Source: DAHUXT01 sp036273675 (GTDB lineage Bacteria > Chloroflexota > Ktedonobacteria > Ktedonobacterales > JADMIN01). From it: a stretch of 19,320 nt of DNA. The stretch is taken from assembly GCA_036273675.1 (NCBI GenBank), contig DASUHD010000095.1:1-19320 (forward strand), written 5' to 3'. Below are positions 1 to 5,989 of this stretch, piece after piece (position 1 is the first letter of the stretch; the number at the start of each line of letters is the position of its first letter). Made by a program: the position numbers and the translations under genes. The notes under the pieces were generated by a model. That model saw nothing but the letters and a program-made list of their open reading frames with translations, was not told the origin of the DNA and ran no database searches.

Positions 1-2
1 GC

Positions 3-1313
3 CCCGAGCCGCTGCATCCTGCCAGCCGATTGCTGCGTATTGCTGGGCCTGGCCTCATCACCGGCGCATCTGACGATGATCCCTCAGGCATCGGCACGTA
101 CTCGCAGGTGGGCGCCGTCTTCGGCACGGGCTTTCTCTGGATGGCGCTCTACATCTTGCCGCTGGTGATCTGCGTGCAGGAGATGTGCGGGCGCATCGGC
201 CTGGTGGCGGGGCGCGGGATCGCGGGATGTGTGCGTCGCCACTACAATCGGCAGGCGCTCTATGGCGCGGTGCTGTTGCTCTTCATCGCCAACACCATCA
301 ACGTCGGCGCTGACCTGGGAGCGATGGCTGCCTCGGTCCAACTGCTGGCACCTGCCGTTCCCTTTGGCATAATCCTCATCGTCTTCGCGGTTGGTATCCT
401 GTTGCTCGAAATCTTCGTTCCCTATCGCTACTATGCGCGCATCCTCAAGGTGCTGACGCTCTCGCTGCTGGCGTATCTGGTGACGGGTATCCTGATCCAT
501 CCCGACTGGCTCTCGCTGCTGCGAGAGACGCTCGTACCCTCGATTCAACTGACGCCGGAGTTTCTGGCGCTGGCCATCGCCGTGCTGGGGACGACGATCA
601 GCCCGTACCTCTTCTTCTGGCAGGCGGCGGAGGAGGTTGAGGAGGAGCACGAACGTGAAGAGCAGAAGGAGCATCTGGCCGCCATCGGCAAACCAGCGCC
701 CGTGAAGCCAGGTGGGCATCGGGGACACCTGCGCCGTGCCATGCGCGCGCTCCGGCTCGACACCGCGCTGGGCATGACGGCGGCCTCGGCGACTTTCTGG
801 TTCATTGTGATGGTGACCGGGCTGACGCTTCACGCCCACGGCATTCGGAACATCGCGACGGCGGCCCAGGCGGCGGAGGCGCTTCGTCCGCTGGCAGGCG
901 ATCTGGCGGGTCTCATCTTTGCGCTGGGCATCGTCGGCACGGGTCTGCTGGCGATACCCGTGCTGGCGGGTTCTGCGGCCTACGGCATCGCCGAGGCGTT
1001 TGGCTGGCGCGAGGGGCTATCAGAGCCAGTCGGACACGCCCGCGGATTCTACGCTGTCATCGCCGCCGCGACGTTGATTGGCCTGGCGCTGAACTTCCTC
1101 GGCATCAATCCGATTGCCGCGCTTGTCTATACGGCTGTTATCAATGGCATCGTCGCCGTGCCGCTGCTTGTGCTGCTGTTGCTGATCGCCAACAACCGCG
1201 CCATCATGGGGGACTTCACGAACAAGTGGCTCTCAAACGTCATCGGCATCCTGACCACTGTGGTGATGGCCGCGGCGGCGGTCGCGCTGGTCATTTCGCT
1301 GCTGCCGCACTGA
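3..1313 (+). CDS. NRAMP-like divalent metal transporter (5' truncated by window edge)
   Basis: Polytopic inner-membrane protein of the NRAMP/MntH superfamily, expected to move divalent metal ions by proton-coupled or facilitated transport. The first helix carries GPGLITGASDDDPSGIGTYS, the family's unwound TM1 region. About ten hydrophobic segments follow. The TM6 equivalent reads TTISPYLFFWQAAEE and leads into a very charged cytoplasmic loop (about residues 200-245, Glu-rich then Lys/Arg-rich). The frame is open to the window edge: a TTG at 30 could serve as start, but the in-frame codons before it read PEPLHPASR, and homologues usually have residues before the GPG motif, so the true start is probably upstream. 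Canonical NRAMP metal ligands are DPGN in TM1 and MPH in TM6. Here the Asn position is Gly and the MPH motif is missing, so metal selectivity cannot be read from sequence. No terminator follows the stop. Confidence 0.88.
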   Translation, partial: PEPLHPASRLLRIAGPGLITGASDDDPSGIGTYSQVGAVFGTGFLWMALYILPLVICVQEMCGRIGLVAGRGIAGCVRRHYNRQALYGAVLLLFIANTINVGADLGAMAASVQLLAPAVPFGIILIVFAVGILLLEIFVPYRYYARILKVLTLSLLAYLVTGILIHPDWLSLLRETLVPSIQLTPEFLALAIAVLGTTISPYLFFWQAAEEVEEEHEREEQKEHLAAIGKPAPVKPGGHRGHLRRAMRALRLDTALGMTAASATFWFIVMVTGLTLHAHGIRNIATAAQAAEALRPLAGDLAGLIFALGIVGTGLLAIPVLAGSAAYGIAEAFGWREGLSEPVGHARGFYAVIAAATLIGLALNFLGINPIAALVYTAVINGIVAVPLLVLLLLIANNRAIMGDFTNKWLSNVIGILTTVVMAAAAVALVISLLPH

Positions 1314-1379
1314 GTCCGTGATGAGACGCTGATTCGTCGGCAGGAGGCGCGCGAGCATCCCCAGGGCATCAGGATCATC

Positions 1380-1541
1380 ATGCCTGATTCGACACCGCAT
1401 GAAGAAGCGTTGGCGAGCGTCGAGGAGAGCCGCAGGGCATTTCCGCAACAGCCAGTCACCCTGGAATACTACAGTACGAAGAAGCGCCGCCCGCGCCAGA
1501 AAGATAAGAATGTCAAAGACCAGGGCAACGCAACACCTTGA
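1380..1541 (+). CDS. Possible small basic protein, 53 aa, hypothetical
   Basis: A short ORF starting with ATG, with only a weak AGG six bases before it. The predicted peptide is hydrophilic, acidic at first (PDSTPHEEALASVEE) and strongly basic at the end (STKKRRPRQKDKNVK). It is in the same frame as the transporter gene that ends at 1313, and no stop occurs between 1314 and 1538. The open reading therefore extends directly from the transporter's TGA, with plausible protein-like residues (RDETLIRRQEAREHPQG) before the ATG. It could be a separate small gene, a piece of decayed coding sequence, or chance. No family is recognised. Confidence 0.33.
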   Translation: MPDSTPHEEALASVEESRRAFPQQPVTLEYYSTKKRRPRQKDKNVKDQGNATP

Positions 1542-1572
1542 GCGGTCGGTTGCGAGAAACGAGTAGTTTGCC

Positions 1573-2088
1573 GTGGAAGTGTACGACGCGGACAGCTACA
1601 AACCGTGGATCAGGAGTCTTTTGGATCGGCTGTCACCGGCGTTGGAGAGTCAGCTTCGAACGATCCTGAGGTATCACTTCCACCCGCGTGTTGTTCTCCT
1701 AGACACCGAGGTCTTCCCAGATGGCCTTCGGGATGGCGTCCCCATGAGGATATTTCTAATCGACGCCCAGAACAGCGAGGCGTTCCATAATGACCCCGTC
1801 TATTTTCTTCCCTCAACCATTGGCATCCTGGAAAATGTTAGAGAAGTTGTCCCGCCGGCTGAGATAGAGCGCCAGAAGCGCTACGAAGATGCGGGCGTCG
1901 CGACGCGTGAGATCGAGATGGCAACCCTCGTTGAGCGGTTCGCCGCGTGCTGGATTCGAGCCGACGGACAGCAATGTCCACTCCCTGCCTATATCAGCTT
2001 TCACGATGATATAGCGTCGTTTGATCTGAAGCAGATGAAATGGGAAGCAAATGCACAGGGCAAATGGACACATTTTACAAATCACTGA
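1573..2088 (+). CDS. Hypothetical protein, 171 aa
   Basis: Soluble-looking protein with no signal peptide or membrane segment and no family I recognise. The start is GTG at 1573; a second in-frame GTG lies two codons later, and neither has a strong Shine-Dalgarno sequence. Visible features are an N-terminal amphipathic stretch (YKPWIRSLLDRLSPALESQLRTIL would form a helix), a beta-like middle (RVVLLDTEVF, PMRIFLIDAQ), a charged helix around residues 96-120 (PPAEIERQKRYEDAG), and a Trp/Lys-rich C-terminus. It sits alone between the transporter and the 3' end of valS, with two long inverted repeats just downstream. Its third codon positions look less GC-biased than those of its neighbours, which fits an accessory or recently acquired gene but does not prove it. 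Confidence 0.6.
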   Translation: MEVYDADSYKPWIRSLLDRLSPALESQLRTILRYHFHPRVVLLDTEVFPDGLRDGVPMRIFLIDAQNSEAFHNDPVYFLPSTIGILENVREVVPPAEIERQKRYEDAGVATREIEMATLVERFAACWIRADGQQCPLPAYISFHDDIASFDLKQMKWEANAQGKWTHFTNH

Positions 2089-2139
2089 CCAGAAAGCCCC
2101 TGCGTTCAAGCGGAGGATGAATGGTCCCCCCTGGTATTT

Positions 2140-2203
2140 CCCACGCCATGATGCTATACCGTTCGTGAACTATTGCTCTCGCCCTGGGGCATCATGGCGT
2201 GGG
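2140..2203. repeat. Inverted repeat, 15-bp perfect arms
   Basis: CCCACGCCATGATGC at 2140-2154 is the exact reverse complement of GCATCATGGCGTGGG at 2189-2203, with a 34-base loop. The element begins about 50 bases after the stop of the 171-residue gene. No T-run follows on either strand, so it is not a typical intrinsic terminator. It may be an mRNA-stabilising or REP-like element, or the trace of a small mobile element. Confidence 0.6.
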
Positions 2204-2278
2204 GTGCGACCCCTGGAAGTTTCCGGCTTCAACCGGGAGAGATGTCACGCGGGGGTAGCGGATACTGTATCTTGGTTT

Positions 2279-2316
2279 GACGCCCCGCCTATCTTGTCAC
2301 GGATAGGCGAGGCGTC
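2279..2316 (-). terminator. Strong hairpin downstream of valS, possible terminator without U-tract
   Basis: GACGCCCCGCCTATC (2279-2293) pairs with GATAGGCGAGGCGTC (2302-2316) with one mismatch and an eight-base loop. It lies about 30 bases past the valS stop, where transcription of valS should end. No U-run follows on the valS strand (the next bases read AAACCAAG), so a role in termination or 3'-end protection is only inferred. Confidence 0.35.
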
Positions 2317-2322
2317 AGGTGA

Positions 2323-2340
2323 GCGTTTCACGTGAAACGC
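2323..2340. other. parS-like palindrome, copy 1
   Basis: Perfect 18-bp palindrome GCGTTTCACGTGAAACGC, four bases beyond the valS stop codon. Its 14-bp core GTTTCACGTGAAAC is identical to the core of the widely conserved ParB-binding site parS (TGTTTCACGTGAAACA), with C/G instead of T/A at the outer positions. The match is seen directly; binding by ParB is inferred from the known motif. Confidence 0.75.
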
Positions 2341-2344
2341 CGGC

Positions 2345-4804
2345 TTACGGCTGGATGGCGATACGCATTGCGCTCTCAGTCGGCAGTTCCTGCAACGCTG
2401 GATCGGGCTGGGCAGCTATCTCCACCGTGGCGGCCCGGGTCACGCTGCGCAGATCGGTGAGGCTTGCCTGGAACACGTCTGCTAGCGTCGCACTGTCGGT
2501 GGCGATCTGAAGCCGTGCCAGCTCGCGGCCCAGCGAGAGGCCGTGCTCGCTCTTGTAGCGGCGCACCGCCGTCGCAATCGTCACCAGCGCATCGCCCGCC
2601 GCCATCGCCGTGTCGTCGTCTCTATCGATAGGAAGCGATTCCAGCCTTGGCCAGGCCGAACGGTGGATAGAGTCGTATTCGTCCGCGAAGAGCGTCGTGT
2701 AGATCTCCTCGGTGACGTAAGGCAGGAATGGCGCGAACAGCTTGAGTACGGTCAACAACGCGATACGCAGGGTGTAACGCGCGCCCTCAGCCAGCGGATC
2801 GGTCGTGTCGTAGAGGCGCATCTTGGCAAGCTCCAGATAGTTGTCGGCGAGTGCCGCCCAAAAGAAGCTCTCCACCTCCGCCTTCGCCGTGGCATAGTCG
2901 TATTCGCTGAGAAGGCTCGTTACGCGCTCCACCAGCCGCCGCAGCCGCGCCAGCAGCCAGCGGTCCGCGGGCGCAAGCGCTGGTGGTGTTGCTGGAGTGG
3001 TATAGCCTGCTAGCACGCGTTCGCTGAGCCGCGCCACATTCCAGAGCTTGGTTGTGAGTTTCGCGCCCGCCTGGATGCGCTCCTCGCTGATGATCGTGTC
3101 TTTGCCAAAGCCGGCGCTCGCCGCCCAGTAGCGCACGGCGTCGGCGGAGTATTTGCCGATCATCGCCTCTGGAGTCATCGGTCCGCCGCCGCGGCTCTTG
3201 CTGATCTTGCCCGCGCCCTCCGGGGCCAGCCCCCAGCCGGAGATGGCGACCTCGCGCCAGGGTAGTTTGTCGAACATATAGAGCGACTTGACGATGGTGT
3301 AGAACGCCCAGGTGCGGATGATCTCGTGCGCCTGCGGACGAAGCGCGAATGGGAAGACCTGCTCGTAGAGCGCCGGGTCGGTGAGCCACTGACCGACGAT
3401 CTGCGGCGACATCGAGGACGTGGCCCAGGTGTCCATCACGTCATGCTCAGGCGTGAAGCTTTCGCCGCCGCATGCGCAGGCTGACCTTGGCTGGGTAGTC
3501 ATCGGGTCAATCGGCAGGTCGGCGTCATCGGCCAGCAGAATCGCGCCACAGGTGTCGCAGCGCCACAGCGGGAACGGCACGCCGAAGTAGCGCTGGCGCG
3601 AGATGCACCAGTCCCACTTGAGATTCTCGACCCACTCGCGATAGCGCGCCGCCATACGCGCTGGATGCCAGCGGATCTGCTCGCCCGCCGCCAATAACTG
3701 CTCCTTGTGATCGAGCACGCGAATGAACCACTGCCGCGTCACCAGATACTCGACGGGCGTGTCGCAGCGCTCGTGCGCCCGGACCGCCTGCCGCTGGGTC
3801 TTCTCGCCGAGCACAACCCGCGCGGCTCGCAACTCGTCAAGGATACGCGCACGCGCCTCGGCGATGGTCAGCTCCGCCAGTATTCCAGCGTCGGCAGTCA
3901 TCCGGCCATCGCGCCCGATGATCGCGCGGAGCGGAAGCTGATGCGAGCGCCACCACTCGACATCGGTCGGATCGCCAAAGGTGCAGCACATCACCGCGCC
4001 CGTGCCGACTTCTGGGCGCGCAAGGGGATCGGCCAGCAGCGGCACACTTCGCCCCATGAGCGGAACCCGCGCCTCAGACCCAATGAAGCTGGCATAGCGT
4101 TCGTCGTCAGGATGGACAAAGACGGCCACACAGGCGGGCAGTAGCTCCGGGCGCGTCGTCGCAATCGGCAGCGTCGCGCCGTTGGGCAGTGAGAACGCTA
4201 GGGTGTAGAACGTCGTTGTCTCCGCGATATCCTCCAGCTCGGCCTGTGCGATGGCCGTCTGGCAGAGGGGACACCAGATCGTCGGCGCCTCCTGCTGATA
4301 CGCCAGGCCTTTGCGATAAAGGTCTAGGAAGGACTGCTGTGAGGTGCGGCGCGAGAGTGTGTCGATGGAGCGGTAGCTGAAGCGCCAGTCAATCGAGAGT
4401 CCGAGCCGCTGCCAGAGCGTCCGGTACTCCTCCTCGGCCTCGACGCCCACCTCCAGACAGCGCTCGATGAACGCCTGCCGCCCTACCGCGCTCGCTGTGA
4501 TGCCCAGCCGCTTCTCCACCAGCCGCTCGGTGGGCAATCCGTTGTCGTCGAAGCCCATCGGGTAGAAGACGTTGTGGCCGTTCATCCGCCAGAAGCGCGC
4601 GATGATATCAGGGTGCGTGTACGAGTAGGCGTGGCCCAGATGCAGGTGGCCAGAGACAGTGGCGGGCGGCGTGTCGATGGCGTAGACGGGCTGATCGCTA
4701 CTGCGGTCGAACCGGTAGATGCCCTCGCGCTGCCAGCGTTCGCTCAATCGCGGCTCCACGATGCTGGGGTCGTAGGTCTTGGCCAGCGTTTTTGCCATGG
4801 TCAT
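2345..4804 (-). CDS. valS: Valine--tRNA ligase (short, DDNGLPTER-type)
   Basis: Class I aminoacyl-tRNA synthetase charging tRNA-Val with valine. The HIGH-type motif is HLHLGHA (residues 53-59) and the KMSKS-type motif is KISKS (533-537). Zinc-binding pairs are visible as CPLC, CDTC and CACG. An editing domain lies between them (IATTRPELLPACVAVFVHP), and an anticodon-binding helical domain follows the KISKS motif. At 819 residues it lacks the C-terminal coiled coil of E. coli-type ValRS. It carries GFDDNGLPTER rather than the bacterial TDHAGIATQ, as in the archaeal-type ValRS found in some bacteria. ATG at 4804 is preceded by AAGGAG seven bases away; a second ATG two codons later is also possible. 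Valine specificity is supported independently by the T-box leader, whose specifier reads GUC. Confidence 0.95.
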   Translation of the reverse strand: MTMAKTLAKTYDPSIVEPRLSERWQREGIYRFDRSSDQPVYAIDTPPATVSGHLHLGHAYSYTHPDIIARFWRMNGHNVFYPMGFDDNGLPTERLVEKRLGITASAVGRQAFIERCLEVGVEAEEEYRTLWQRLGLSIDWRFSYRSIDTLSRRTSQQSFLDLYRKGLAYQQEAPTIWCPLCQTAIAQAELEDIAETTTFYTLAFSLPNGATLPIATTRPELLPACVAVFVHPDDERYASFIGSEARVPLMGRSVPLLADPLARPEVGTGAVMCCTFGDPTDVEWWRSHQLPLRAIIGRDGRMTADAGILAELTIAEARARILDELRAARVVLGEKTQRQAVRAHERCDTPVEYLVTRQWFIRVLDHKEQLLAAGEQIRWHPARMAARYREWVENLKWDWCISRQRYFGVPFPLWRCDTCGAILLADDADLPIDPMTTQPRSACACGGESFTPEHDVMDTWATSSMSPQIVGQWLTDPALYEQVFPFALRPQAHEIIRTWAFYTIVKSLYMFDKLPWREVAISGWGLAPEGAGKISKSRGGGPMTPEAMIGKYSADAVRYWAASAGFGKDTIISEERIQAGAKLTTKLWNVARLSERVLAGYTTPATPPALAPADRWLLARLRRLVERVTSLLSEYDYATAKAEVESFFWAALADNYLELAKMRLYDTTDPLAEGARYTLRIALLTVLKLFAPFLPYVTEEIYTTLFADEYDSIHRSAWPRLESLPIDRDDDTAMAAGDALVTIATAVRRYKSEHGLSLGRELARLQIATDSATLADVFQASLTDLRSVTRAATVEIAAQPDPALQELPTESAMRIAIQP

Positions 4805-4876
4805 GGCGGTTCTCCTTCTGGTGGCATGCGCGGCGGATGCGTGGGGCTCCGCAATGCTGCCCTGAAAATGGGCAAC

Positions 4877-4916
4877 AAAAAACGCCCACTCCGTCCTCTG
4901 CGAGGACGAAAGGGCG
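4877..4916 (-). terminator. Intrinsic terminator of the valS T-box leader
   Basis: Read on the minus strand, CGCCC (4916-4912) pairs with GGGCG (4887-4883), and CGTCCTC (4908-4902) pairs with GAGGACG (4898-4892). A small internal loop separates the two helices and a short apical loop closes the hairpin, followed by six U (4882-4877). It lies about 70 bases before the valS start codon. The CGTCCTC/GAGGACG form is typical of T-box terminators, which stop transcription when tRNA-Val is charged. Confidence 0.87.
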
Positions 4917-5281
4917 AGCTCGTCAGATATGCCACGGAGGCTCCGTTGCCGAAGCTCCAGGCAATCCGCACGCGGCCTTCCGCGGTACCACCTCGAATAC
5001 GCCGGGACGTTGCCGCTCCGGCGCGCTTAGCTCCCCGACGGGCGCGGCAAACACACGCGCTGAATCAGGGCATCGCTATAACGGGCTTTCCCGGACTGAT
5101 CTACTCGCCCGTATCAGGGGCTTTCTTCAGTCGTTGTTCGCGCTGGGCGACCTTCCGCGTACCGGCGCTGGCGGGACTTTCAGCCGCGTGAGCCATATGC
5201 AGCTCACGCGATTCCGCTCTCTATGCGGCGCTGCCTGCGCGTACTCCTCCCAACGGAGTGGCCAGCATCGGCTGACCGTTG
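4877..5281 (-). promoter_or_regulatory. T-box riboswitch (tRNA-Val sensing leader of valS)
   Basis: Long leader RNA that binds uncharged tRNA-Val and lets transcription continue into valS. The T-box sequence GGTGGTACCGCG is at 4981-4992. The bulge UGGU would pair with ACCA, matching discriminator base A73 of tRNA-Val. In Stem I the base helix CGTTGGG (5249-5255) pairs with CCCAGCG (5141-5147). The 5' side carries AGTA (5242-5245), and the 3' side has GAAG followed by the specifier GTC (5149-5151, valine) and a purine. A nine-bp hairpin (5185-5193 with 5202-5210) forms the distal part of Stem I, preceded by the AGAGAG element. The region between specifier and T-box (AGTAG...CCCGTTAT) resembles the usual linker/Stem II-III segment. 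The terminator closes the leader. About 64 bases with additional hairpins lie between T-box and terminator, more than usual. Confidence 0.92.
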
Positions 5282-5286
5282 CCGAC

Positions 5287-5316
5287 ACTATAGCCAACGC
5301 GGCACGGGTGTGTCAA
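5287..5316 (-). promoter_or_regulatory. Sigma70-type promoter of the valS leader
   Basis: On the minus strand a perfect -35 TTGACA (5316-5311) is followed by an 18-base spacer and -10 TATAGT (5292-5287). Transcription should begin near 5280, just before the first leader helices. The -35 overlaps the stop codon of the upstream membrane-protein gene. Confidence 0.8.
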
Positions 5317-5741
5317 GACCGCCTGCCATGACCTGTCCGCGTGACGCTTGCGCGTCTCGGTCGCTTGAAGCTCACGTTGCGAGGATCACGAGACTTATGC
5401 GAGGCGCGAGACGTAGGAGTGGCGCGTGTTCTGCGGGCGAGACGGACGGCGCGTGGCGTGCGTATTTCATTGATGGCTATGGTGACCGAGCCGATGAGAA
5501 AGACTGTGCATACAATAACCACCCACGCGGGCGGTGGCGCTCCCAGTGATTTATCCATCAGCCAGAGCCCGAACTCGACAATAGCTGCAACCGCCAGAAA
5601 AACAGCACAGGGAGGCGCAAGGTAACGTAACCCAGCGAGACGCCAGTCGTCGCCGTTCCACGAGGGGTTGCGCAGCCAGGCGACGATGCTCATTGCTGCC
5701 GCTGCGACGGCAAATTCAAGCGTAGCGAGAATGGTCAACAT
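5313..5741 (-). CDS. Small membrane protein with Arg-rich tail, hypothetical
   Basis: About 142 residues with three hydrophobic segments (roughly residues 1-22, 42-66 and 77-96), followed by a strongly basic, low-complexity tail (about 45 residues rich in Arg, Ser and Thr) that should be cytoplasmic if the positive-inside rule holds. No family is recognised. A TTG eight codons upstream (5765) extends the frame, but ATG at 5741 has GAGGA about seven bases before it, and the predicted promoter at 5780-5808 would start transcription almost on top of the TTG, so the ATG is preferred. A small inverted repeat AGTCCTCGCAGGACT (5746-5760 region) lies in the leader. The 3' end runs into the -35 box of the valS promoter. 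The gene end may be overestimated, because the basic tail has little protein-like pattern. Confidence 0.55.
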   Translation of the reverse strand: MLTILATLEFAVAAAAMSIVAWLRNPSWNGDDWRLAGLRYLAPPCAVFLAVAAIVEFGLWLMDKSLGAPPPAWVVIVCTVFLIGSVTIAINEIRTPRAVRLARRTRATPTSRASHKSRDPRNVSFKRPRRASVTRTGHGRRS

Positions 5742-5779
5742 CTGGAGTCCTCGCAGGACTTTCAAGCAGGTCGGCTTTC

Positions 5780-5808
5780 AGTGTAGCATGCTTGGTGGCC
5801 GGTCTCCA
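5780..5808 (-). promoter_or_regulatory. Predicted promoter of the small membrane-protein gene
   Basis: Minus strand: -35 TGGAGA (5808-5803), a 17-base spacer, -10 TACACT (5785-5780). It gives a leader of about 30 bases before ATG 5741. Two boxes with four of six consensus bases each make this a moderate prediction. Confidence 0.42.
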
Positions 5809-5828
5809 TCGAATCTCCCAGCGCCGAA

Positions 5829-5844
5829 CGTTTCACGTGAAACG
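5829..5844. other. parS-like palindrome, copy 2
   Basis: Perfect 16-bp palindrome CGTTTCACGTGAAACG with the same 14-bp core as the other three copies. It lies nearly midway between two predicted divergent promoters (the minus -35 ends at 5808, the plus -35 begins at 5859). Bound protein here could affect both, although the motif itself matches ParB's parS. Confidence 0.75.
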
Positions 5845-5858
5845 CCAGGGTTTCCCGC

Positions 5859-5887
5859 TGGACAGTCTGTACCCCTGCTGCTACGAT
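5859..5887 (+). promoter_or_regulatory. Predicted promoter of the M20 peptidase / aldolase operon
   Basis: -35 TGGACA (5859-5864, five of six consensus bases), a 17-base spacer, -10 TACGAT (5882-5887). Transcription would begin near 5894, leaving a leader of about 95 bases before the peptidase ATG. Confidence 0.52.
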
Positions 5888-5989
5888 AGATGGATGAATT
5901 GATCGCGCACCGTATAGCCCCGTACGCGACCATTGTTGCCGCTCATCGGCTGACTCTCTCGCAGTGGTAGAAGGTGGAGCAAAGAAACC

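Noticed and set aside
84..839. 251-residue ORF on the minus strand
   Set aside because: Lies opposite the NRAMP-like gene; composition is Arg/Asp/Gln-rich with no domain, as expected for a shadow frame in GC-rich DNA.
2319..2510. Plus-strand ORF beginning MSVSRET over the valS 3' end
   Set aside because: Begins in the palindrome and continues opposite well-conserved valS coding sequence.
5149..5152. GGT (glycine) as T-box specifier instead of GTC
   Set aside because: The specifier should be followed by a purine and sit next to the base helix. GTC followed by G and then CCCAGCG fits, and the downstream gene is valS.
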